This document shows, piece by piece, positions 18,364 through 25,964 of a stretch of DNA of 64,000 nt; the stretch's first letter is position 1; every line of letters starts with the position of its first letter. Where the stretch lies: contig NZ_JAPPRR010000002.1 of the NCBI RefSeq assembly GCF_026719705.1, positions 63,091 to 127,090 on the forward strand. The letters are read 5' to 3'. This DNA comes from Pseudokordiimonas caeni (GTDB lineage: Bacteria > Pseudomonadota > Alphaproteobacteria > Sphingomonadales > Kordiimonadaceae). The position numbers and the translations under genes were made by a program. The notes under the pieces were generated by a model, which did no database searches, was not told the DNA's origin, and saw only the letters and a list, made by a program, of their open reading frames with translations.

Positions 18364-19828
18364 TTTTGATGCACGTGCGATGACAAGCCTGACCGACAGC
18401 CTTCTCCTTTCCTTGCGGGTCGACCAGCCCGGCACGCTGCAGGCGCGGCTGCACCGGGCGATTCGCGAGGCGATTCTCTCAGGTCGCCTGCGACCCGGCG
18501 AACGCTTGCCTGCGACTCGGTTGCTGGCGAAAAGCCTGTCGCTCGGTCGCAATACGGTGAGCCTCGCCTATGAGGCGCTGGCCTCGGAAGGCTATCTGAC
18601 CGCGCGCGGTGGCAGCGGACATTATGTCGCCGCTGACCTGCCGGATGCGCCGCTCAACCATGATCCCATCCCGGTGCGCACATCAAAGACCGCCGCTCTC
18701 GCCGCCCTGCCCGTCTCAAGCGGGCAACCTGCGCTGGACCTGTTTCCGCGCGACCTGTTTGCCCGGCTGACGGCAAGGGCGTGGCGGCGGGCGGGGCCGG
18801 CGCTCCTCTCGTGCCGCGATGTGGCCGGCCTGCCGCCGCTCCGCGAGGCTGTGGCCCATTATCTGCGCGTCACCCGCGACGTGCGGGCGGAAGCAGGGCA
18901 AGTGGTGATCCTGTCGGGCGTGCAGCAGGCACTGTCGCTGCTTGCCCATCTCCTGATGCCTGACAGGGATGCTGGTGTCGGGATCGAGGATCCCGGCTAT
19001 CCGGGCCTTGTGGAGACGATCGCCGCACTTGGCCGCCCCGCGATTTCCATCGCCGTCGACCGGGACGGCGCCGTACCGCCCGCGCCCGCTGCTCCCACGC
19101 TCACCGTGCTCAGCCCATCGCGCCAGTATCCGCTTGGCCTCACCATGCCGCTCGCCCGCCGCATCGCATGGGTGCAGGCGGCAAGCGAGCAGGGCTTTCA
19201 CATCCTTGAAGACGATTACGACAGCGAGTTCCGCTACGAAGGCAAGGCGCAGCCTTCGCTGCAGGGCCTCGACCCTTCGGGGCACGTGCTTTACACCGGC
19301 GGCTCGTCAAAAGCCCTGTTTCCGGCCGCCAGAATCGCGTGGCTGGTGTTGCCTGACCGGCTTGTCGACCCCTTCCTGAAGCTGCGCCATGCGCTCGACA
19401 GTTTCCCGCCACTCGCGAGCCAGTTGCCGCTTGTCGATTTCATCGGCGAGGGGCATTTCGCCCGCCATATGCGCCGGCTGCGCATGGCCCACCGGGACCG
19501 CGCCGAAACCTTTGCCGCCGCCTTTCGCGTCACCCTTGGCGACCGCTTTCACCTTTCGGGCGGAGGCGCCGGCCTTCACCTGATTGCCGAACCGGTGACC
19601 GGCGACCTGCCCGACGACCGTATTCTGGCCCGCCTCGCCCTTGATGCCGGGATCGGTGCCGCCGCCCTGTCGGTCACCTACCGCGATGTCGCACCACGGC
19701 AAGGCCTGCTGTTGGGCTTTGCCGATATTCCTTCGTCGGAAATGCCATCACGCCTCGCCCGGTTCAAGGCATCGGTCGACGCCGGGTCAATCTCTGATTT
19801 CCAAAGGCCGCACCATGGGTTAGGCTAA
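18350..19828 (+). CDS. MocR-family regulator (GntR helix fused to aminotransferase-like domain)
   Basis: The product of up to 492 residues joins a GntR winged helix (AIREAILSGRLRPGERLPATR, then SLGRNTVSLAYEAL, about residues 38-80) to a fold-type I aminotransferase-like domain. The PLP-binding lysine is Lys321 in TGGSSKALFP; the EDDYDSEFRY motif, typical of MocR, is present. MocR proteins sense PLP or amino-acid adducts and often control vitamin B6 or amino-acid genes. It is divergent from a PNPOx-like gene. Start is uncertain: ATGs at 18350, 18353 and 18380 are all in frame and none has a good ribosome site. Confidence 0.9.
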   Translation: MMEPIFDARAMTSLTDSLLLSLRVDQPGTLQARLHRAIREAILSGRLRPGERLPATRLLAKSLSLGRNTVSLAYEALASEGYLTARGGSGHYVAADLPDAPLNHDPIPVRTSKTAALAALPVSSGQPALDLFPRDLFARLTARAWRRAGPALLSCRDVAGLPPLREAVAHYLRVTRDVRAEAGQVVILSGVQQALSLLAHLLMPDRDAGVGIEDPGYPGLVETIAALGRPAISIAVDRDGAVPPAPAAPTLTVLSPSRQYPLGLTMPLARRIAWVQAASEQGFHILEDDYDSEFRYEGKAQPSLQGLDPSGHVLYTGGSSKALFPAARIAWLVLPDRLVDPFLKLRHALDSFPPLASQLPLVDFIGEGHFARHMRRLRMAHRDRAETFAAAFRVTLGDRFHLSGGGAGLHLIAEPVTGDLPDDRILARLALDAGIGAAALSVTYRDVAPRQGLLLGFADIPSSEMPSRLARFKASVDAGSISDFQRPHHGLG

Positions 19829-19855
19829 AGAAAGTCTCAGGCAAGGAGCTAGCCC

Positions 19856-20611
19856 ATGTACCCGACCCGACCCGCCGCCCTTGTGGCCGCGATGATTCTT
19901 TCCGCCGCTGCCCATGCGCAGGTCGAGGACAGATGGGGTTATTCGGGAAGCAAGGGACCAGACCGCTGGGGTAAGCTCAGCCGTGATTATGCGACCTGCG
20001 CCACAGGCACAGCGCAGTCCCCCATCGACATCAGTGCCACTGACCCCATCGTCATGAACCGGCTGGAGTTCGATTACAAGGTTACGCCTGTCGACCTTCA
20101 TAACACCGGTCTTACGATAAAATTTGCGGTAGAGCCTGGCAGCAGTGTCAAGATCGGCGACAAGATATGGGTCCTGACCGAAATCAACATGCACGCACCC
20201 AGTGAACATGCCGTTCTCGGCGTCCACGCACAGATGGAGCTGGAGTTCATGCACAAAAACGCCTGGGACGAGACCGCGATCTTCAGCGTGCTCGTGAAGG
20301 AAGGCCGGGAACACAGGGCCGCGAGCGAATTCTGGGCAAGCCTGCCGATCGAAGCAGGCCAGCGCAACAAGGTGCCAACAGTCCTTGTGAACCCAAGGGA
20401 TTTGATGCCTTCAAACCACGGCTTCTACCGATATATGGGCTCGCTTACCACGCCGCCCTGTACTGAAGGCGTGCATTGGTACGTCATGAAGGAGCCGATT
20501 GAAATGTCGGCGGCCCAGATCCGCGCCGTTAAAACACTGACCCAGATGAATGCCCGCCCCTTGCAGGATCGGAACCACCGCATGATCCTTGACAGTGAAG
20601 GGACACCGTAA
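19856..20611 (+). CDS. Exported alpha-carbonic-anhydrase homologue lacking zinc ligands
   Basis: The 251-residue protein has a signal peptide ending near AHAQ (residue 22) and the alpha-carbonic anhydrase fold: AQSPIDIS, APSEH, and SLTTPPCTEGVHW with the conserved threonines. The active site is altered. By motif alignment the three zinc histidines become Asn111 (in EINMHAPSEH), His113 and Glu130 (in MELEFMHKN), and the proton-shuttle histidine becomes Leu86 (HNTGL). Two of three ligands are therefore missing, as in vertebrate CA-related proteins, so CO2 hydration is unlikely and a binding or altered-metal role is more plausible. It is followed two bases later by a SPOR-domain gene. Confidence 0.85.
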   Translation: MYPTRPAALVAAMILSAAAHAQVEDRWGYSGSKGPDRWGKLSRDYATCATGTAQSPIDISATDPIVMNRLEFDYKVTPVDLHNTGLTIKFAVEPGSSVKIGDKIWVLTEINMHAPSEHAVLGVHAQMELEFMHKNAWDETAIFSVLVKEGREHRAASEFWASLPIEAGQRNKVPTVLVNPRDLMPSNHGFYRYMGSLTTPPCTEGVHWYVMKEPIEMSAAQIRAVKTLTQMNARPLQDRNHRMILDSEGTP

Positions 20612-20613
20612 CA

Positions 20614-21432
20614 ATGCGCGGGCGCTTTACCATATCTGTCGTTGCACTGCTTGTTTCTGCCGGTTTGGGCATTGGCGGAGCCGCGGGTGCTGCCCCGAAG
20701 GCCATCCCGAAGGCCATCGCCAAACCCTTCTGCGAAGGCGATTATGAGGCAGCGGCGGCGGCCCTCTCGGCCAGCGGCAACAACGATATAGCAAGCCGTT
20801 TCTACGCCGCCTATATCGCCGAACTCCTGGGACATGGCGGACGCATCCGGCCACTGTATATGGCGCTGGCATCAAGTGATGATCGCACGCCCGTCGCCCT
20901 TTCCTGTTCGGGTAAATCAATTCTACCCGTGAACGAGGCTGCTGCCGGACGCCTGACAGTCATCGCCTTTGCCCTGCGAAGCATGGATGCAGCCGTTGGC
21001 GCACCCTTCAGGTTGCACAGGGGCCTGCCGGAGACAAAGCCTGTTCGGGTAGCATCGGCCCCAGCAAAAGCTTCGACGCCAGCGCCCACGAAAACCTCAA
21101 GCCCCAAACCCGACGCCTCAAAACCCGACAACCAGCCGGCATCTTCTCCTTCTATCGAGGTGACCCCACCGGCAAGCCACGATCCGAACGGCCGCTGGTT
21201 CGCGCATCTCGTCTCCTTCTTTGAGGCAGCAGAGGCCGCGGAATCAGTGAAGGGCCAGGCCCGGCGCTACCCGGCCCTTGCCGGCATGTTCGACACGATG
21301 CAGGTCACGGCCAAGGGCCGCGACACATGGCGGGTGGGTGTACGCACCAGCGATTGGGCCGACGCCGACCGCCTGTGTGTCGCCATCCGCGCGAGCGGGG
21401 ACTATTGCCGCGTGATCGACACGGCGAACTGA
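20614..21432 (+). CDS. Exported SPOR-domain protein
   Basis: The 272-residue protein has an N-terminal signal peptide (about 1-26), a globular segment with Cys40 and Cys98, a low-complexity Pro/Ala/Ser/Lys linker (about 140-188) and a C-terminal SPOR-like domain (about 190-272, GRWFAHLVSFFEAAEAAES to DYCRVI). SPOR domains bind denuded peptidoglycan, often at the septum. The gene starts two bases after the carbonic-anhydrase-like gene, with its ribosome site (AAGGGA) inside that gene, so the two are translated together. Function of the pair unknown. Confidence 0.7.
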   Translation: MRGRFTISVVALLVSAGLGIGGAAGAAPKAIPKAIAKPFCEGDYEAAAAALSASGNNDIASRFYAAYIAELLGHGGRIRPLYMALASSDDRTPVALSCSGKSILPVNEAAAGRLTVIAFALRSMDAAVGAPFRLHRGLPETKPVRVASAPAKASTPAPTKTSSPKPDASKPDNQPASSPSIEVTPPASHDPNGRWFAHLVSFFEAAEAAESVKGQARRYPALAGMFDTMQVTAKGRDTWRVGVRTSDWADADRLCVAIRASGDYCRVIDTAN

Positions 21433-21557
21433 CAGAAAATCTTGTCTAATAGGGCTGGCGATGCTGGCCCCGCCTCCTTAAGATGGCGCGCCATGCGGCG
21501 GGGCAAGTGGGCCCACGTGCGCTGAAAGAAAAGAATACCCAGGGGGAGCAATAATTC

Positions 21558-22910
21558 ATGGCTGCTGGTAGCGACCAGGCGAACTGGTCTTCGCGTTGGA
21601 CTTTTATCATGGCCGCGGTCGGCAGTGCCGTCGGCCTCGGCAATATCTGGCTGTTTCCGTTCAAGGCCGGCCAATCGGGCGGCGCGGCCTTCGTGCTTGT
21701 CTATCTCGGTTTCTCGTTCCTGATCGGCGTTCCCTTGCTGATGACCGAGCTGTCGCTCGGCCGTCGCGGGCGGATGTCGCCCATTGGATCGATGAAGAAA
21801 ATCGCGGCTGAGGAAAAGCGCAGCCCGCTTTGGGGGCTGATCGGCTGGTCCGGCGTGCTTGGTGCCTTCATCATCCTCAGCTTCTATTCGGTCGTCGGGG
21901 GCTGGACGCTTGCCTATATGGTCAAGGCCGCGATGGGCTTCCAGGGGCTCGATGCCACGGCCGCCACATCCCTGTTCACCGATTTCATCGGTCACGCCAC
22001 CGAGCCGCTTGTCAGCCATGCCATCTTCATGGGTATTACCATGTATATCGTGGCGCGCGGGGTGCAGGGCGGGCTTGAAAAGGCGGTCAGCGTGATGATG
22101 CCGGCGCTGTTCGGCCTTCTGGTGCTGCTTGTCGCCTACGCTGCCTTCACCGGTGCCTTTGCGGATGCACTCGCCTTCCTCTTCACGCCTGACTTCGGCA
22201 AGCTGACGCCCGCTGTGGTGATCGATGCGCTCGGCCAGAGCTTCTTCTCGCTCTCGCTTGCGATGGGCTCGATCATGACCTACGGCGCCTATCTGAACCG
22301 CGATGTGAAAATCGGCCCCTCGGCCCTGACGATTGCGGCTGCGGACAGCACCGTGGCGTTGCTCGCCGGTCTCGCCATCTTCCCGATCGTCTTCCAGTTC
22401 GGGATCAGCGCGTCAGGCGGACCGGGCCTCGTGTTCATGAGCCTGCCCATCGCCTTCGGCCAGATGCCGGGCGGGCAAATCATCGGCACGCTCTTCTTCG
22501 CGCTTCTCTCGATGGCCGCGATCACCAGCTCCATCTCGCTTCTGGAGCCGGCGGTGAGCTATCTGGAGCACCGCTGGAAGGTCGACCGTAAGAAATCGGC
22601 CCTGACGATTGCTGCCGCCGCCTTCGCACTCGGCGTCCTTTCGGCCCTAGGTCAGGAAGGCAACATGCTCGGCAATGTCAGGATCTTCGGCCAGTCGATC
22701 ATGGATGCCAAAGGCTATCTCACGAACAATATCATGATGCCGCTTGGCGGGATGTTCACCGCGCTCTTTGTCGGCTGGTTCGTCAGCCGCAAGGCGATGG
22801 CGGACGAGCTGGCGCTCACCGATGCCCAGTTCCGCTTCTGGTACACCATCGTGCGCTATGTTGCGCCGATTGCCGTGTTCCTTGTGTTCCTGAGCGTGAC
22901 GGTGCTGTAA
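21558..22910 (+). CDS. Sodium-dependent transporter of the NSS/SNF family
   Basis: The 450-residue inner-membrane protein belongs to the neurotransmitter:sodium symporter family. The first helix has the sodium and substrate signature (GSAVGLGNIWLFPFKAGQSGGAAF, corresponding to GNxxRFP in LeuT), and about eleven hydrophobic helices follow. Bacterial members import amino acids or related amines with sodium; the substrate cannot be told. The start has a GGGGGAGC ribosome site. The gene stands alone and ends in a strong terminator. Confidence 0.93.
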   Translation: MAAGSDQANWSSRWTFIMAAVGSAVGLGNIWLFPFKAGQSGGAAFVLVYLGFSFLIGVPLLMTELSLGRRGRMSPIGSMKKIAAEEKRSPLWGLIGWSGVLGAFIILSFYSVVGGWTLAYMVKAAMGFQGLDATAATSLFTDFIGHATEPLVSHAIFMGITMYIVARGVQGGLEKAVSVMMPALFGLLVLLVAYAAFTGAFADALAFLFTPDFGKLTPAVVIDALGQSFFSLSLAMGSIMTYGAYLNRDVKIGPSALTIAAADSTVALLAGLAIFPIVFQFGISASGGPGLVFMSLPIAFGQMPGGQIIGTLFFALLSMAAITSSISLLEPAVSYLEHRWKVDRKKSALTIAAAAFALGVLSALGQEGNMLGNVRIFGQSIMDAKGYLTNNIMMPLGGMFTALFVGWFVSRKAMADELALTDAQFRFWYTIVRYVAPIAVFLVFLSVTVL

Positions 22911-22933
22911 GCAACCGCGCATCTGCGTCAACG

Positions 22934-22958
22934 AAAGGCCCGCTTCGGCGGGCCTTTT
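22934..22958 (+). terminator. Rho-independent terminator of the NSS transporter gene
   Basis: A perfect 10-bp stem AAAGGCCCGC / GCGGGCCTTT with a TTCG tetraloop ends in TTTT, 24 bp after the stop codon. Confidence 0.9.
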
Positions 22959-23024
22959 CATGATTGCGTGCCTCAAGGCGCCCGTGCGAGCATGAGCATG
23001 CAACAGCCCACCGAAGGAAATCCG

Positions 23025-23528
23025 ATGCTGCACCGCCTTGCCCTGCCCCTCGCCGCCCTTTGCCTCATGGCCCCTGTCGCCGTCGCGCAGGAGGAGGCCG
23101 AAGACGCGGTGAATATAGAGCTGGTGCAACGGGTGCTGACCGACCGTCGCTCCACGGAACGGGCACTTGCAGGGCTTGAGCTGGCGACCGAAACGCAGGC
23201 CTACCAGATGGCGCTGCAATATAGCGGAGTCGCCAAAGGCTACTGGCTAAACATCCAGTGCAAGTTCGTGGAAGGTGTGGAAAAGCAGGAATATGAACGG
23301 CAGATCGCGCTTTTCACCAACATCGTCGGCACGCTTCTGATGGAAGACGGTGGCCTCGGCATGGAGGACGCGGGGGAGCGCACCAAGGCGCTGCAGATCG
23401 CCGCGCGCGATGAAATGGCGATGAACCAGTTTCTGGGCTGTGGGCCGGAAGCCGCGGCTGTGGTGGCGGAAACCGTTCAGGCTGCAAGCCGTGTCATGCT
23501 CCGCGAGGGTGACGAACCGTCAAGCTGA
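23025..23528 (+). CDS. Exported protein of unknown function
   Basis: I do not recognise this 167-residue protein. It has a signal peptide (MLHRLALPLAALCLMAPVAVAQ, cleavage near residue 21) and a helical mature part with two cysteines (in IQCKF and LGCGP) that could form a periplasmic disulfide. The ATG at 23025 was chosen for the signal peptide and an AAGGAAA ribosome site; earlier in-frame starts would bury it. It converges with sufE, overlapping it by nine bases, and follows the NSS terminator. Confidence 0.65.
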   Translation: MLHRLALPLAALCLMAPVAVAQEEAEDAVNIELVQRVLTDRRSTERALAGLELATETQAYQMALQYSGVAKGYWLNIQCKFVEGVEKQEYERQIALFTNIVGTLLMEDGGLGMEDAGERTKALQIAARDEMAMNQFLGCGPEAAAVVAETVQAASRVMLREGDEPSS

Positions 23529-23945
23529 GGCAGCCGCCCCGGCAATCGTCCTGATCCGTTCGACCATCGAGAAAAGCCCGTTCGCCCGCTGCGGCGACAG
23601 GTGGCTCGCGAGCCCCAGCCGCTCCAGAAGCCCGCGCGCATCGACGGCGAGGATTTCTTCGGGCGTCTTGTCGTTATAGATGAGCAGCATCAGGGCCACG
23701 AGGCCCTTCACGATATGGGCGTCGCTATCCCCGCGGAAGCGGATACGGCCATCCGCATCGCGTTCGGGGATCAGCCAGACCTGGCTCTGGCACCCGCGCA
23801 CCTTGAAATCGTCTGTCATCTCACTTGCAGCGAGTGGCGGCAGACGGCGCCCAAGATCGATGATGAACTTGTAGCGCTCGTCCCAGTCATCAAGGAACTC
23901 GAACGTATCAAGCACATCGTCGAGGGTCGTTGTTTCGCTCGTCAT
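23520..23945 (-). CDS. SufE-family sulfur acceptor
   Basis: SufE takes persulfide sulfur from the desulfurase SufS and passes it on for Fe-S cluster assembly. The 141-residue protein has the active-site Cys52 in VRGCQSQVWL, the N-terminal FLDDWDERYKFIIDLGRRLPPL motif, and the C-terminal HLSPQRANGLFSM. The ATG at 23945 has a CGGAG ribosome site; the longer upstream frame has no family similarity. No other suf gene is adjacent, so it may serve a distant system. Confidence 0.92.
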   Translation of the reverse strand: MTSETTTLDDVLDTFEFLDDWDERYKFIIDLGRRLPPLAASEMTDDFKVRGCQSQVWLIPERDADGRIRFRGDSDAHIVKGLVALMLLIYNDKTPEEILAVDARGLLERLGLASHLSPQRANGLFSMVERIRTIAGAAASA

Positions 23946-24022
23946 GGTCACTCCGCAGGGCCTGGACATTCCCCTGCTACATGGTGCGAGCAAGCCGCCT
24001 TGTCCACCCTTTTTCGGCCGGA

Positions 24023-24056
24023 CAAAAAAAATTGGGCGTCTCGGGTGAGACGCCCA
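24023..24056 (-). terminator. Rho-independent terminator of the psp operon
   Basis: On the minus strand TGGGCGTCTC / GAGACGCCCA forms a perfect 10-bp stem with a 4-nt loop, followed by eight T residues (24024-24031 in complement). It lies 36 bp past the pspC stop. Confidence 0.92.
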
Positions 24057-24091
24057 CAGGGTCATGGAAACGTATAGTGTCTGCTCGTCCA

Positions 24092-24541
24092 TCAGTCCTC
24101 GAGGGCCCTGAGTTCGCGGTCGAGCTTGAAGCTCTTGCTCGTCATGTAGGCCTCCATGTCGCCGGTGCGGCGATCAAGTTCGCGGAACCGGCGGCGCAGG
24201 TCGGCGGCGGTATAGTCCGGCGCCTTGCGGGCCTGCCGCCAGAACTCCTCCTCGCGGACGTCCTCGTAAAGATCCTCGGGCTTGGGGTCGAGGGTCATGC
24301 CAAGGACGAAGTAGCCGATGAGCAGGATCCAGTTGATCGGGGTGAACAGGCCGACCACCCAGAGGATGCGTACAGCGGTGAGGTTCACGCCGGTATAGTC
24401 GGCTACCCCCGCACATACACCCATCAGCTTGCCCTCGCGGGGGATCTTGTAGAGCCGGGTCGGGCTTTTGCGGTAGTTCATGTTGTTCTTATCCTTCCTG
24501 TGGAAGTGATAGTGATGATGTTCGTGGTGACTAGAGGTCAT
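24092..24541 (-). CDS. pspC: PspC-domain membrane protein with a His-rich N terminus
   Basis: The 149-residue protein has a PspC domain (RLYKIPREGKLMGVCAGVADYTGVNLTAVRILW, about residues 29-61), one or two hydrophobic helices (to about 82), and a charged C-terminal helix. In enterobacteria PspC with PspB senses inner-membrane stress and recruits PspA. The first 14 residues contain seven histidines (HHEHHHYHFH core), which is unusual. The start at 24541 has a GGAGGAG ribosome site and overlaps pspB by 11 bases; ATG 24481 would omit the His stretch. Confidence 0.92.
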   Translation of the reverse strand: MTSSHHEHHHYHFHRKDKNNMNYRKSPTRLYKIPREGKLMGVCAGVADYTGVNLTAVRILWVVGLFTPINWILLIGYFVLGMTLDPKPEDLYEDVREEEFWRQARKAPDYTAADLRRRFRELDRRTGDMEAYMTSKSFKLDRELRALED

Positions 24542-24755
24542 GGTTGCGGCTCCTCCAGTCGGGAACCTCGGCGTCCAGAATGCGTTCCAGCGTGCGGGTC
24601 CGGTCTTCCAGGCGGTCGGCCAGCCGGCGCAGGTCGCCGAGGTTCGCTTCGTCTTCGGCCGTCAGGCCTTTCATGGTTTTCCAGCGCGTCACATAGTGGA
24701 AGATGATCCACAGGGGCGCCACCACGACGCAGAGTACAATCAGGACAGTTTCCAC
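24531..24755 (-). CDS. pspB: Phage shock protein B
   Basis: This 74-residue protein has one N-terminal transmembrane helix (about 4-22), then an amphipathic coiled region ADRLEDRTRTLERILD and the C-terminal PDWR motif of PspB. PspB works with PspC at the inner membrane to release PspA from PspF under stress. It lies 34 bp after pspA and overlaps pspC by 11 bases. Confidence 0.9.
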   Translation of the reverse strand: METVLIVLCVVVAPLWIIFHYVTRWKTMKGLTAEDEANLGDLRRLADRLEDRTRTLERILDAEVPDWRSRNHDL

Positions 24756-24789
24756 CTGTCTTCTCCTCGCTTAGAGTCCAGGGCGCGCC

Positions 24790-25524
24790 TTACTTGGCGG
24801 CAGGTTTCTTCGGGGCGGCTTTCGGGGCTTCCTCGGCAGCAGGAGCCGCCGGGGCTTTCTTGCCCGAAACTTTCGCCTTCAGCGCTGCCAGCTCGGCATC
24901 GATCACACCTTCCGATTCCAGGGCGTTGATCTCGTCAGCGAGCGTCGCTTCCTTCGAACGGCCGAGGTCCATGGCCTGAGCTTCACCTTCCAGCCGATCG
25001 ATGCGGGCGTCAACCTTGTCAAAGCGGTCGAAGGCATCGCGGATGCGGGGATCATAGAGGTTGCGGCGCACGCGAACCTGATTGACTGCCGATTTGGTGC
25101 GGGTCTGGATCGTTGCCTTCTTCGCACGCGCTTCGCGCAGCTTGGCGTCGAGCTTGATCACATCCTCTTCGGCATGCACCAGCGCTTCGCGAAGGTGATG
25201 GAGTTCGGCTTCCAGATGGCCGGCGGTTTCAGCGAGACGCGCCTTTTCCATGAGCGCGCCCTTGGCAAGGTCGTCACGGCCCTTTGAAATGGCCAGCTCC
25301 GCCTTGGATTCCCAGTCAGCCTGCGCCGAAGCCAGCTTGGCGATGCGGCGTTCGACATCTTTCTGGTCCGCGATGATGCGGGCAGCGTTCGAACGGACCT
25401 CCACAAGCGTGTCTTCCATTTCCTGGATGACCATGCGGATGATCTTTTCCGGATCTTCCGCCTTGTCGAGAATGGCGTTGATGTTCGAGTTGATGATGTC
25501 GTTCAGGCGGGAGAAGATACCCAT
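24790..25524 (-). CDS. pspA: Phage shock protein A
   Basis: PspA is an ESCRT-III-like coiled-coil protein that binds stressed inner membrane and inhibits PspF. The 244-residue protein starts with the amphipathic helix MGIFSRLNDIINSNINAILD, continues with LIxxMIQEMEDTLVEVRSNAA-type helices and long coiled coils to about residue 215, then adds a lysine/alanine/proline tail that E. coli PspA lacks. It is expressed from the sigma-54 promoter upstream, and a 52-codon ORF lies between that promoter and pspA. Confidence 0.95.
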   Translation of the reverse strand: MGIFSRLNDIINSNINAILDKAEDPEKIIRMVIQEMEDTLVEVRSNAARIIADQKDVERRIAKLASAQADWESKAELAISKGRDDLAKGALMEKARLAETAGHLEAELHHLREALVHAEEDVIKLDAKLREARAKKATIQTRTKSAVNQVRVRRNLYDPRIRDAFDRFDKVDARIDRLEGEAQAMDLGRSKEATLADEINALESEGVIDAELAALKAKVSGKKAPAAPAAEEAPKAAPKKPAAK

Positions 25525-25588
25525 ATTATTTTCCTTTCAATTCCTCGCTGGCCGGACCCGGTGCCGGGTTGGGCTTAACTTCTGTCTA

Positions 25589-25747
25589 TCAGAAACGGGC
25601 ACCCAGAAGGCCCATGCCTGCCGTTGCCGTTTCACGGCGCGGGGCCGAGCGACGGGTGCTGCCGAACACGGCGGTCAGCGTGGCGAGATCGCGGTCAAGA
25701 CGGTGTGCCGCTTTCAGTGCCGGGGTCAGGGTCATGAGCTTGTTCAT
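25589..25747 (-). CDS. Small 52-residue protein, first ORF of the psp transcript
   Basis: This short gene was found by reading the minus strand between pspA and its sigma-54 promoter. It starts MNKLMTLTPALKAAHRL and ends GMGLLGARF; the middle is rich in Arg and Thr. No membrane helix is present. An AAGGA sequence lies about nine bases before the ATG, and the start is about 70 nt after the predicted transcription start, so it would be the first cistron. I do not recognise a family. Support is position, ribosome site and clean frame; conservation was not tested. Confidence 0.5.
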   Translation of the reverse strand: MNKLMTLTPALKAAHRLDRDLATLTAVFGSTRRSAPRRETATAGMGLLGARF

Positions 25748-25826
25748 GGTCGTGTCCTTCAAGAGCTTCGTTTTGCTGTCGTATCGTCGTTTTTGTTTCC
25801 CGTCTTTGCGGGATGCCTTCCTGTAT

Positions 25827-25842
25827 TGCAGCTGCCGTGCCA
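25827..25842 (-). promoter_or_regulatory. Sigma-54 promoter of the psp operon
   Basis: The minus strand reads TGGCACGGCAGCTGCA, matching the consensus TGGCACGNNNNTTGCA in all but one fixed position, with exact GG-N10-GC spacing. It points at the small ORF and pspABC, and the divergent gene encodes the sigma-54 activator PspF. The AT-rich 80 bp upstream (25843-25925) is where PspF and IHF sites would be expected. Confidence 0.88.
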
Positions 25843-25964
25843 GTTTTTGAAAATCTCATAAGACATTGAAATATATCGGTATCTATTTCTACGCTCGAAA
25901 AAATCGCACTTCTAAAATGTAATAATTGCTGACTATTGGTATTTTTCACCATATATTGGCATTC

